From: Methylobacterium nonmethylotrophicum
Lineage (GTDB): Bacteria > Pseudomonadota > Alphaproteobacteria > Rhizobiales > Beijerinckiaceae
Direction: 5' to 3'
DNA: 64,000 bases
Assembly: GCF_004745635.1 (NCBI RefSeq)
Contig: NZ_SRLB01000028.1
Coordinates: forward strand, 1 to 64,000
A program made the position numbers and the translations under genes. Below are positions 34,458 to 42,678 of the stretch, piece after piece. Each line of letters opens with the position of its first letter. Position 1 is the first letter of the stretch. Under the pieces are notes generated by a model, which saw only the letters and a list, made by a program, of their open reading frames with translations, made no database searches and was not told the origin of the DNA.

Positions 34458-34502
34458 ATCCCGTGCCGGTCATCGGCGGCGCGCAGGCGCCGCCACGCCG
34501 GA

Positions 34503-34688
34503 TCACGCGTCGGACTTGACCTTCAGGACCTGACGGCCACGGTACATGCCGGTCTTCAGGTCGATGTGGTGGGGGCGGCGCAGCTCGCCGGAATCCTTGT
34601 CCTCGACATAGGTCGGGGCCTTGAGGGCGTCGGCGGAACGGCGCATGCCGCGCCGCGACGGAGAGGTCTTTCGCTTCGGAACGGCCAT
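34503..34688 (-). CDS. rpmF: 50S ribosomal protein L32
   Basis: A 61-residue ribosomal protein starting [20 protein letters not shown], the universal L32 N-terminus, with the alphaproteobacterial ending [13 protein letters not shown]. The zinc-binding cysteines of some L32 forms are absent, as in related bacteria. GGGAAG precedes the ATG at 34688. It appears monocistronic. Confidence 0.97.
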
Positions 34689-34937
34689 AACAACTTCCCG
34701 TGCAACAAGACAGGCGCGTGGAAGCCCCGGGGCGGAGCCGCCGCGCACCTCGCGATCCTGATCGGAGCGGGGTCTATAGAGGAGGCGCGCCGTCCTGGCT
34801 AGGGGAGGGCTTGAGAAAACCGCGGCCGGAGCCTCAATCCATGGGGCGGTGCCTCCATTAAGCCGCCGTTCAACGGCGACGGTCGCATGATGGGCCTGCC
34901 GCTCCCGACTACGGGCGGCACGATCGGAGCTTCCCCG

Positions 34938-35345
34938 ATGACGCGTCTCTCCCGCCTGACCCGCGCCCTGGCCTTCGCCGCCCCCTTCGCCGCCCTCGTG
35001 GGCGCCGGCCCTGCCCTGGCGCAGACCCCCGCGCCCGCGACCCCGGCGACGAGGCCTGCGCCGACCGCACCCGCTCCCGCGGCGCCGGCCCCCGCGGCGC
35101 CAGCCGCCACGAAGGCGCCCGAGGCCCCGAAGGCGGCCCCCGCCGCCAAGGCCGCCCTCATAGACCTCAACAGCGCCACCAAGGAGGAGCTCGAGACCCT
35201 GTCGGGCATCGGCGCCGCGCGGTCCGAGGCGATCATCAAGGGGCGGCCCTATCGCGGCAAGGACGAGCTGCTGTCGAAGAAGATCGTCCCGTCGAACGTC
35301 TACGAGGGCATCAAGGACAAGGTCATCGCCCGCCAGAAGAGCTGA
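34938..35345 (+). CDS. Secreted helix-hairpin-helix protein (ComEA-like)
   Basis: A 135-residue exported protein: signal peptide ending GAGPALAQ, an Ala/Pro-rich linker, then one helix-hairpin-helix domain ([40 protein letters not shown]) as in the DNA receptor ComEA. ComEA binds DNA in the periplasm during natural transformation; short proteins of this type also occur in non-competent species. I chose the ATG at 34938, which gives a normal signal peptide, over the ATG at 34887. Confidence 0.85.
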
Positions 35346-35428
35346 CGACCTCCGCGCTTGCCGGTCCGGAGGCCGGATGATAGGCGCCGGGGCAGCATCG
35401 ATCACGCGCCGTCCCGGACACCTCCGCC

Positions 35429-36043
35429 ATGCCCCACCGCCTGCACCGCGGCGACCTGCCCGACGACTACGTGCCGGGCCCGGCCATCGCGGTCGACACC
35501 GAGACCCTCGGCCTCCAGCCCCATCGCGACCGGCTCTGCGTGGTGCAGATCTCCCGCGGCGACGGGGAGGCCGACCTGGTGCAGATCCCGCGCGGCGGCC
35601 CCGAGCCGGTGGTGCTCAAGCGGGTGCTGGCCGATCCCGCCGTCACCAAGATCTTCCACTACGCCCGCTTCGACCTCGCGGTGCTGTTCCACCGCCTCGG
35701 CGTGATGCCAGGCCCGGTCTACTGCACCAAGATCGCCTCGCGGCTCGCCCGCACCTACACCGACCGGCACGGCCTGAAGGACCTGGTGCGCGAGCTTCTC
35801 GGCGTCGACCTGTCGAAGCAGCAGCAATCCTCGGACTGGGGCGCCGAGACCTTGAGCCAGGCGCAGATCGACTACGCCGCCTCGGACGTGCTCCACCTCC
35901 ACGCCCTGCGCGAGCGGCTCGACGCGATGCTCGCCCGCGAGGAACGCAGCGCCATGGCGCAGGCCTGCTTCGACTTCCTGCCGACGCGGGCCCGCCTCGA
36001 CCTGCTCGAATGGGACGAGACGGACATCTTCGCGCATAGCTGA
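35429..36043 (+). CDS. rnd: Ribonuclease D-type 3'-5' exonuclease
   Basis: A 204-residue DEDDy exonuclease domain. Catalytic residues are in [10 protein letters not shown] (Asp and Glu), [12 protein letters not shown] (Asp) and [13 protein letters not shown] (Tyr and Asp). It lacks the C-terminal HRDC domains of full-length RNase D, which is normal for the short alphaproteobacterial form. Expected role is tRNA 3'-end trimming and RNA turnover. It lies just upstream of lptC, an arrangement common in this order. Confidence 0.9.
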
Positions 36044-36126
36044 CAGCGGGTAAGGCCGAGACGAAGCCCGGCCGTTCTGCTACCCTGCCGGCCACAACTT
36101 CGACACCGGGCCGGGTTACGGCTTCG

Positions 36127-36912
36127 GTGGCACGCCGGCCTCGCGCATTCCGCGCCGGGCCGGTGCCCGATGCAGGTGGCCCACCCTTGCTGCAAGCGTC
36201 CTCGCTCGAACCGGTCCCGTCCGCGGTCCTCGATCCCCGGCGCCTGCGCGCGCATGCGAGGGCGCGCCGGCACAGCGCCCAGGTGCGCTGGCTGCGCCGC
36301 GCGATCCCGCTCGGCGCGGGCGCGGCGGGGCTCGCCCTCCTGGTCGGCACCTGGCTCAACCCCTTCGCCGATCTCGGCGTCTCGGTCAGCCTCGGGTCGA
36401 TCGGCGTCTCGGGCTCCAAGGTGACGATGGAGAGCCCGCGCCTCTCTGGCTACCGCTCGAAGGACAACCGGCCCTACGTCGTCACCGCCAAGGCGGCGCT
36501 CCAGGACGTGCGCAAGCCCTTCGTGATCGAGCTGCAGAGCATGCTCGGACGCCTCACCACCGACGAATCGGGCGGGCTCGCCCATATCGAGGCCACGGCC
36601 GGCATCTTCGACACCCAGAAGGAGGCGCTGGACCTGAGCCAGCACATCCGCCTCTGGACCGACAAGGGCCAGGAGGCGCGCCTGACCTCGGCCCATGTCG
36701 ACTTCAAGGCCGGCACGATGTCCTCGCGCGAGACCGTCACCGTCACGATGCCGACCGGGTCGATCAGGGCCGACGGTCTCGACGTGACCGAGAACGGCAA
36801 GACCATCTCCTTCGTCGGCAACGTGAAGGCGGTCTTCTCCAGCCACGCCCCCCAGGATTCCTCGGACGCGCCGCAGCTGCGGACCTCCGAGGCCCAGATC
36901 AAGGACGATTGA
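36127..36912 (+). CDS. lptC: LPS export system periplasmic protein LptC
   Basis: A 261-residue bitopic protein with one transmembrane helix (about residues 60-78, IPLGAGAAGLALLVGTWL) and a periplasmic beta-jellyroll domain that accepts lipopolysaccharide from LptB2FG and passes it to LptA. Visible LptC features are PRLSGYRSKDNRPYVVTA, GIFDTQKEALDLSQHI and VTMPTGSIRADGLDV. The GTG at 36127 is assumed; the first ~30 residues are weakly supported and a later start is possible. It precedes lptA by four bases. Confidence 0.85.
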   Translation: MARRPRAFRAGPVPDAGGPPLLQASSLEPVPSAVLDPRRLRAHARARRHSAQVRWLRRAIPLGAGAAGLALLVGTWLNPFADLGVSVSLGSIGVSGSKVTMESPRLSGYRSKDNRPYVVTAKAALQDVRKPFVIELQSMLGRLTTDESGGLAHIEATAGIFDTQKEALDLSQHIRLWTDKGQEARLTSAHVDFKAGTMSSRETVTVTMPTGSIRADGLDVTENGKTISFVGNVKAVFSSHAPQDSSDAPQLRTSEAQIKDD

Positions 36913-36916
36913 GCCC

Positions 36917-37750
36917 GTGCGTCCCCGTCTCCCGGCCCTCGCGGCGCTCGGCTGCCTCACCCTCGGCGCCCTCGCCCTCCCGTCCGTCCCGCGGGCCGAG
37001 ACCCCGGCCGCGCCCGCGGTCAAGAAGAAGGAGGCCGGCTCCGGCTTCGGCGCCTTCGGCAGCGGCGGCGGCAAGGAGCCGATCAAGATCGACGCCGACC
37101 GCCTCGACGTGTTCGACCGCGAGAACAAGGCGGTCTTCGCCGGCAACGTCGTGGCGGTGCAGGGCGAGAGCACGATCCGCTGCTCCAGCATGACCGTGCA
37201 CTACCAGCGCAAGGAGAAGGACCCGAAGGGCAAGGACGCCGAGGCCAAGGGCACCGAGCCGAAGGTCGACGCGAAGGCGTCCATCGCCCAGCCGGCGGAG
37301 GCCAAGTCCACCGACGGCAAGCCCGTCGAGAAGGCCGTGAAGATCGAGGCGAAGCCGGAGCCCAAGGTCGAGGCCAAGGCCGAGAAATCCTCCGACCCGA
37401 CCGACGGCAGCGCGATCCGGCAGGTGGTCTGCGCCGGCCCGGTCACGGTGGTGTCGAAGGACCAGGTCGCGAGCGGCGACAACGCGGTGTTCGACCGGGT
37501 GGCCAACCGCGTGGTGCTGACCGGCAACGTGGTCCTGAGCCAGTGCCAGAACGTCACCCGCGGCTCGCGCCTCGTCTACGACATGAATACCGGCCGGGCG
37601 AACATGGACCCGGTGGCGGGCGGGCGCGTCTCGGCGATGTTCGTGCCCGGCGGCAAGGACGACAACGCCAAGGGCAAGCAGGCGGGGTGCGCGCAGCCGG
37701 CGCAGGCCGGCAAGGCGGCGCCGAAGCCGCGGGCGCAGGCGGGGAATTGA
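36917..37750 (+). CDS. lptA: LPS transport periplasmic protein LptA
   Basis: A 277-residue exported protein (signal peptide ending PSVPRAE) with the OstA/LptA repeat: EPIKIDADRLDVFDRENKAV, FAGNVVAVQGESTIRC, then NAVFDRVANRVVLTGNVVLS. Between them sits an unusual ~90-residue Lys/Glu/Ala-rich insertion that breaks the jellyroll, and a low-complexity tail ends the protein. LptA forms the periplasmic bridge for lipopolysaccharide. The GTG at 36917 follows the lptC stop closely. Unusually, lptB does not follow; an amino-sugar gene block does. Confidence 0.85.
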   Translation: MRPRLPALAALGCLTLGALALPSVPRAETPAAPAVKKKEAGSGFGAFGSGGGKEPIKIDADRLDVFDRENKAVFAGNVVAVQGESTIRCSSMTVHYQRKEKDPKGKDAEAKGTEPKVDAKASIAQPAEAKSTDGKPVEKAVKIEAKPEPKVEAKAEKSSDPTDGSAIRQVVCAGPVTVVSKDQVASGDNAVFDRVANRVVLTGNVVLSQCQNVTRGSRLVYDMNTGRANMDPVAGGRVSAMFVPGGKDDNAKGKQAGCAQPAQAGKAAPKPRAQAGN

Positions 37751-38318
37751 GGGCGATCGACCTTGCGGCGGGGGCCTTCGGCCCTGAATCCGACCGGCTC
37801 GGCAGCGCGCCTGGCTGCCGAGGGTGGAGGGCCGGTTCCCACGCTTGAGCATCAACGTGAACCTCGGTGTCACGCCGCTCGGCAAGGACTGTCCGGTCGG
37901 ATGCTTCCGCTTATTCGGTACTGGTCTGCCTGCCCATCGGCGTCGAGCGGTGGATCTTGAATGATCAGCAGACCGCGTCGGTGCCGGCATCCGATCAGGA
38001 TGTACGGACAACCCTGAAAACCCGGTTTCCGTGCATCGCATCGATCCGACAGGGTTTATCGCGCATTTCCTGCGGCCGTGGCCCGGAGGACGCGGTGCGA
38101 AGGCCAAGTTGGCTCGGTACCCTGCCGCCAGACACATGGTTTCCGCACACCCGAGCCTGAGATGCGGAATGACCGCTTGGGGGGAGCAGGAGGCCTGTGC
38201 GGTCTGCGACGGCAGCCGAGCGCATGGGATCGTTTCCACCCACAATCCACAGTCGCCGGAGCGTTCGTCCGCGTCCGCCGTTCTTTAACGACGAGACCTT
38301 GCGGAGGAACACCCACGG
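37751..38318. other. Long intergenic region between lptA and murQ
   Basis: These 568 bp start with a GC stem-loop and then show no open frame of good quality. A short frame near 37850 (SINVNLGVTPLGKDCPVGCF) could be debris. The segment ends in the murQ leader with GGAGGAA. Since lptB is usually found here, this may be a junction of inserted DNA. Confidence 0.5.
37798..37822 (+). terminator. Candidate terminator of the lptC-lptA transcript
   Basis: A perfect 9-bp stem (37798-37806 with 37814-37822, 7-nt loop) lies 47 bp after the lptA stop. There is no T-run. A smaller GGGCC-TTC-GGCCC hairpin is just upstream. Confidence 0.45.
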
Positions 38319-39206
38319 ATGAGCACGGAGAGGGCGAGCCCCCGTTTCACCGATCTTGACGTCTGGGGCAGCGCCGACATCCTGCAGGCGCTCTGGGAGG
38401 GACAACTCGCGGCGGTCGCCGCCATCGGTCCGGCACTACCGGCCATCGCCGCGGCCGCGGAGGCCGCCGAGCCCGGCCTGCGCCGGAATGGACGCCTCCT
38501 CTATGTAGGGGCTGGCACCTCGGCACGGATCGGCGTGCAAGACGGGGCTGAACTACCGCCGACTTTCGACTGGCCCGAGGAGCGCCTGGGCTTCGCCGTC
38601 GCGGGCGGCGAGGGTGCATTGGTCCAGGCGGTCGAGGGGGCTGAGGATTCGACGCAGGATGCGGCGCTCTGGGCTGAGCGAGTCGAGATCCGGCCGGACG
38701 ACGTCGTCATCGGTCTGTCCGCGAGCGGGATCACGCCCTTTACGCTTGCGGCTCTTCGGAGCGCTCAAGCCCGGAGCGCCATCACCATCGGCATCGCGAA
38801 CAATCCCGACACGCCGATCCTACGCGACTGCACCCATCCGATCCTCGTGGCGACCGGCGCGGAAGCGGTCGCTGGCTCCACTCGGATGAAGGCGGGAACC
38901 GCGCAGAAGATCGTTCTCAACCTGCTCTCGACGTTGATCATGATCCGGCTGGGCCGGGTGTACCGTGGCCGCATGGTCGCGATGCGGGCCACGAACACCA
39001 AGCTACGCCGGCGAGGCGTCACGATGGTCGCGCAGATTGCCGGCTGCGACGCCGAGGCGGCAGCCAGCGCCCTCACCGCCTCGGAGGGAGATATCCCACG
39101 CGCGGTGCTCGTCGCCCTGGGGATCGACCGCGAGGAGGCGGCTCGCCTCCTGGCGCGCAGCGGCGGCAACCTGCGCGCGGCGCTGGCCGAAGCAGGGCCG
39201 GCATGA
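38319..39206 (+). CDS. murQ: N-acetylmuramic acid 6-phosphate etherase
   Basis: A 295-residue SIS-fold enzyme that removes the lactyl ether from MurNAc-6-phosphate to give GlcNAc-6-phosphate, in cell-wall recycling. Matching motifs are LLYVGAGTSARIGVQDGAEL, the catalytic-Glu region QAVEGAEDS, GLSASGITPFTLAAL, and AGSTRMKAGTAQKIVLNLLS. A C-terminal UBA-like helix set (AALTASEGDIPRAVLVALGI) completes the family layout. GGAGGAA precedes the ATG. Its stop overlaps the next gene as ATGA. Confidence 0.93.
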   Translation: MSTERASPRFTDLDVWGSADILQALWEGQLAAVAAIGPALPAIAAAAEAAEPGLRRNGRLLYVGAGTSARIGVQDGAELPPTFDWPEERLGFAVAGGEGALVQAVEGAEDSTQDAALWAERVEIRPDDVVIGLSASGITPFTLAALRSAQARSAITIGIANNPDTPILRDCTHPILVATGAEAVAGSTRMKAGTAQKIVLNLLSTLIMIRLGRVYRGRMVAMRATNTKLRRRGVTMVAQIAGCDAEAAASALTASEGDIPRAVLVALGIDREEAARLLARSGGNLRAALAEAGPA

Positions 39207-40243
39207 GCGGCCCCGAGCCGGGGCCCGGCACATCAGAGACCTTCATGGCCCGCGAGGTTGCCGAAGTGCCCGACGTCGCCGGCCCGCTCTGTGCCGGCTG
39301 GACCGAAGCGGAGCGCGTCGCCTCCGTCCTGAAGGCGCGCAGCTTTCCCTTTGCGGTCATATGCGGGCGAGGAAGCTCGGGTCATGCGGGCGTTTACCTG
39401 CGCTACCTGATCGAGACCCGGTGCGGGCTCGCCGTCTCGGCCTCTGCCCCGTCCGTCGTCACGGGCTACGGCCGGTCACCCCGAATGGACGGCGCGCTCT
39501 TCATCACCATCTCGCAATCTGGTCGCTCGCCGGATCTCGTCGCGGCCACGCGCGCCGCGCGCCAGGGCGGGGCGCTCACGCTCGCGATCGTCAATGATGC
39601 GGCCTCACCCGCTGCGGTCGCCGCGGACCTTGTCCTGCCGATAGAAGCCGGGCCGGAACGGGCGGTCGCGGCGACGAAGACGGTGGTGAACTCCCTGGTC
39701 GCGAGCGCCGCGCTCATCGCTGCCTGGTCCGGCGACGGAGCGCTGACCCGTGGCCTCGCTGCCCTGCCGCTTCGCCTCGCCGCGGCCTACGACCTTGACT
39801 GGAGCGCCTGGGCCACCGACCTCGCGGACGCGCCGGCCGCCTTCGTCACGGGCCGGGGATACGGGCTGGGGCCGGTGCGGGAGATCGCACTGAAGCTCTG
39901 CGAGACCCTGCGCCTGCCGGCTCTGGGCTACAGCGCCGCGGAACTACGGCACGGGCCGCGCGCGGCAATCCAGCCCAGGATGCCGGTGCTGGCGCTGCGC
40001 CAGAACGATCAGGTTGCCGAGGGGATCGACGCGCTTGTGCTGGAACTCCGGCGCGCGAATTTGCGCGTGCATGCGTGCGGGGGGCCGGACGGGACCTTGC
40101 CATGGCTTGCGCCCGATCACGCCGCTTGTGACCCAATCGCCATGCTGGTGCCCGCCTATCGCGCGATCGAGCGCGAGGCCCGCCGCCGAGGCTTTGATCC
40201 GGACGCGCCGGCCGGCCTCTCCAAGGTCACGGAGACCCTGTGA
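39203..40243 (+). CDS. Double SIS-domain sugar phosphate isomerase/deaminase
   Basis: A 346-residue protein resembling the isomerase half of GlmS or an AgaS/NagB-II type deaminase, which would convert GlcN-6-phosphate to fructose-6-phosphate. First SIS: FAVICGRGSSGHAGVYLRYL, TISQSGRSPDLVAATRAA. Second SIS: FVTGRGYGLGPVREIALKLC, EIALKLCETLRLPALGYSAA, ELRHGPRAAI, ending LSKVTETL. No N-terminal glutaminase domain is present, so it is not GlmS itself. Overlap with murQ (ATGA) implies coupling; together with the NagA domain downstream a full route from MurNAc-6P to fructose-6P is conceivable. Confidence 0.85.
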   Translation: MSGPEPGPGTSETFMAREVAEVPDVAGPLCAGWTEAERVASVLKARSFPFAVICGRGSSGHAGVYLRYLIETRCGLAVSASAPSVVTGYGRSPRMDGALFITISQSGRSPDLVAATRAARQGGALTLAIVNDAASPAAVAADLVLPIEAGPERAVAATKTVVNSLVASAALIAAWSGDGALTRGLAALPLRLAAAYDLDWSAWATDLADAPAAFVTGRGYGLGPVREIALKLCETLRLPALGYSAAELRHGPRAAIQPRMPVLALRQNDQVAEGIDALVLELRRANLRVHACGGPDGTLPWLAPDHAACDPIAMLVPAYRAIEREARRRGFDPDAPAGLSKVTETL

Positions 40244-40521
40244 GCGCACCCGATGTCGTGATCGCTGCCGGGCGCCTGGATGCGCCGCCCGCGGGTAGGG
40301 TCACGGGACGACACGTCGACGGCGCGGGACGACCTCGAGGCAGGTTCGTTCGTTCATAGGCCAGGACCACATGCACCAACCCGTGCAGGACGTCCCTCGC
40401 TCATGGCTCGCCCGGAGGGGATGGTGCGGATTATGAAGTCCTTGTCGAAACGATGCCAGGAGCTGGGTCCTGCGCCTCCTCACCGAGGCTTGGGAACCGG
40501 GCGCTGGTTCCCTCGGGTCTC
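40244..40521. other. Degraded spacer between the SIS gene and the kinase-NagA gene
   Basis: This 278-bp gap starts with a GTG overlapping the SIS stop and a frame SAPDVVIAAGRLDAPPAG that resembles an amidohydrolase N-terminus but soon degenerates. The rest holds no coding sequence I trust, although minus-strand ORFs exist. It may be the remnant of a previous nagA start. Confidence 0.35.
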
Positions 40522-42678
40522 ATGATCATGAAGGCTCCACACCTTGTGCTCTCCGAGCAGGGGAACGGGATCCGGCTGTTGGCCATCGATGCGGGAGCCA
40601 GCAAGACGGTCGCGGTTCTGGCAGAAGCGAACGGCGCCGAGCTGGCGCGGGTGCGGGGTGCGGGTGCGCATGTCGGCCTTCTCGGCGCAGGGGTCTGGGA
40701 TGTGATCCTGCCGACCGCCGCTGCTGCCCTCGCCGAGGTTGGCGCAGCGCTCGTGCCCGAGCAACTGCATTGCTGTTTGGCCATCGCAGGGGGCGAGCAT
40801 GTGGCCGCGCTCGCCGCGGCCCGCGCGGCTTCGCCCCGGTTCGGGTGTCTCCAGATCATATCGGATGGCCTCGCCGCCCTGAGCGGCTGCCTCGGCGCAA
40901 CGGAAGCGGGTGTGATGGTCGCCGCGGGCACCGGCACCGTCGCCTGGGCCAGATCTCGGCACGGCGAGATTACGAAAGCGGGCGGGCACGGGTTCCCAGC
41001 AGGAGACGAGGGCGGGGGAGCCTGGATCGGCCTGCAACTGATCCGTCACACGCTGCGCAGGGCCGATGCTGCAGGGCTCGACCCACTTGCCGACGCCGTT
41101 CTCGACCGCTTCGGCAGGGACATCGCGCGACTGCACGCATGGCTGACGATCGCGTCTCCCGCCGATTACGCGACCCTGGCGCCGATCGCCTTCGACCTCG
41201 CCGTGAGCAGCGGATCGGCATCTGCCATCTTGCGCTCGGCGGCGAGCGAGCTTGTGCATCTTGCCGAGCGAGCAGACCCCAGCGGCGAGCTCCCACTGAT
41301 TGTGACGGGCGGTCTCGCAGCGCCTCTGCGGCCCTGGCTCGACGAGACGACGCGCCGGCCCATACGGACTACCGCTGACGCAGTGATACGCGGAGCCCTC
41401 TCCTTTGCACGGGGAGCGGACGTTCCCATCGGCGCTCCAGCGCTCTTGTCCGGCTGTACAAGCATCACTGGCCGGATCGTCACGCCCGCGGGTGTGGTGA
41501 CGGGCGAACTCCGCTTCCGCCGGAGTATCGAAGAGGTTCGTCCCGGGCCGGTGGATGAGGATGCGCCGCTGATCCTGCCGGGCTTCGTTGACCTGCAGGT
41601 GAATGGCGGCGGCGGGCACGACATCATGGTGGGCGATCCGGACGCGGTGCGCGACACTGGGCGCTTCCATCGCACAAGGGGTGTGACAACCTGGCTGCCC
41701 ACCGTCATCACCGAGGCGGCCGACGAGCTGGAGCGCGTCACCCGATCAGTGGCCGCAGCACGTGCCGACCGTCGGCCCGGTGAGCCGGACATGGCGGGTC
41801 TGCATCTCGAAGGCCCGTTTATCAGTGCCAAGCGGCGAGGCACGCACGGCCCCCACACGGCCGCGCCGAGTTGGGACCTCGTCAGCCGCCTCCATGCCAT
41901 CGTGCCGTTGCGCGTCCTTACCTTGGCTGCAGAGCTCCCAGGCGCAATTCGCCTGACCACTCTGGCGAGGGAGGCCGGCATCCGGGTGCAGCTCGGCCAC
42001 TCGGACGCGACCTACGACGAGGCTGTTGCCTTTTTCGCCGCGGGCGGCTCGGGCGTGACCCATCTCTACAATGCGATGAGCCCGCTGCAGGGCCGGGAGC
42101 CGGGGGTGGTCGGTGCCGCTCTGGCCCATGCGCCGAGCGCGCAGATCATCGCCGATTTCATCCACGTGCACCCGGGCGCCCTGCGCGCCGCCTTGCGGAC
42201 CATCCCCGACCTCTTCTGCGTCTCAGATGCGGTGGCGGCTGCCGGTATGCCGGATGGGGATTACAGCCTCGGCGGAATTCACATTCGCAAGCAGGGGGAC
42301 AGGGTCAGCAATACAGCAGGCGCACTGGCCGGCTCAGCCGTGCCGCTCGACGTCGCGTGGCACAACTTGCGAGCACTAGGACTGACAGTCGCGGACGCGA
42401 CGCGTCGTGTCTCGACACTCCCGGCTCAGTATCTTGGCCTGACGGACCGTGGGGCGCTTCAATCCGGGCTGCGCGCTGACATTGTGGTCATGGACGACGC
42501 AGGCGCGGTGAACCGTGTGTACGTGGAAGGGGAGGAGGATCATGGCCCGGCGACCATCTCGCCGGGCCGCCACGCCTCGATTACGCCGACACCAGCGGCG
42601 TCCCGGCCTCCGCCGTGCTGTCAGCATCGGTCGCGACACCCTCCTGACCCTGCGCCTCGACCACGGCGGCGGCCGTGA
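40522..42678 (+). CDS. Fused N-acetylglucosamine kinase-type ATPase / NagA deacetylase
   Basis: One 718-residue frame joins two enzymes. Residues ~17-310 are a BadF/BcrA/N-acetylglucosamine-kinase type ATPase: IDAGASKTVAVL (phosphate loop, 22-33), VMVAAGTGTVAWAR, GFPAGDEGGGAWIG. Residues ~315-670 are N-acetylglucosamine-6-phosphate deacetylase: LPGFVDLQVNGGGGHDIM, HLEGPF (metal Glu430), LGHSD (His493), THLYNAM (His514), VSDA (catalytic Asp569). So GlcNAc phosphorylation and deacetylation to GlcN-6P could occur in one polypeptide. The last ~45 residues are low-complexity read-through that overlaps the end of maeB by 98 bp. The start is among ATGs at 40522 and 40528. Confidence 0.8.
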   Translation: MIMKAPHLVLSEQGNGIRLLAIDAGASKTVAVLAEANGAELARVRGAGAHVGLLGAGVWDVILPTAAAALAEVGAALVPEQLHCCLAIAGGEHVAALAAARAASPRFGCLQIISDGLAALSGCLGATEAGVMVAAGTGTVAWARSRHGEITKAGGHGFPAGDEGGGAWIGLQLIRHTLRRADAAGLDPLADAVLDRFGRDIARLHAWLTIASPADYATLAPIAFDLAVSSGSASAILRSAASELVHLAERADPSGELPLIVTGGLAAPLRPWLDETTRRPIRTTADAVIRGALSFARGADVPIGAPALLSGCTSITGRIVTPAGVVTGELRFRRSIEEVRPGPVDEDAPLILPGFVDLQVNGGGGHDIMVGDPDAVRDTGRFHRTRGVTTWLPTVITEAADELERVTRSVAAARADRRPGEPDMAGLHLEGPFISAKRRGTHGPHTAAPSWDLVSRLHAIVPLRVLTLAAELPGAIRLTTLAREAGIRVQLGHSDATYDEAVAFFAAGGSGVTHLYNAMSPLQGREPGVVGAALAHAPSAQIIADFIHVHPGALRAALRTIPDLFCVSDAVAAAGMPDGDYSLGGIHIRKQGDRVSNTAGALAGSAVPLDVAWHNLRALGLTVADATRRVSTLPAQYLGLTDRGALQSGLRADIVVMDDAGAVNRVYVEGEEDHGPATISPGRHASITPTPAASRPPPCCQHRSRHPPDPAPRPRRRP

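Noticed and set aside
40301..40483. A 60-codon minus-strand ORF between the SIS and kinase genes
   Set aside because: It is Arg/Cys/Trp-rich, has no ribosome binding site and matches nothing I recognise.
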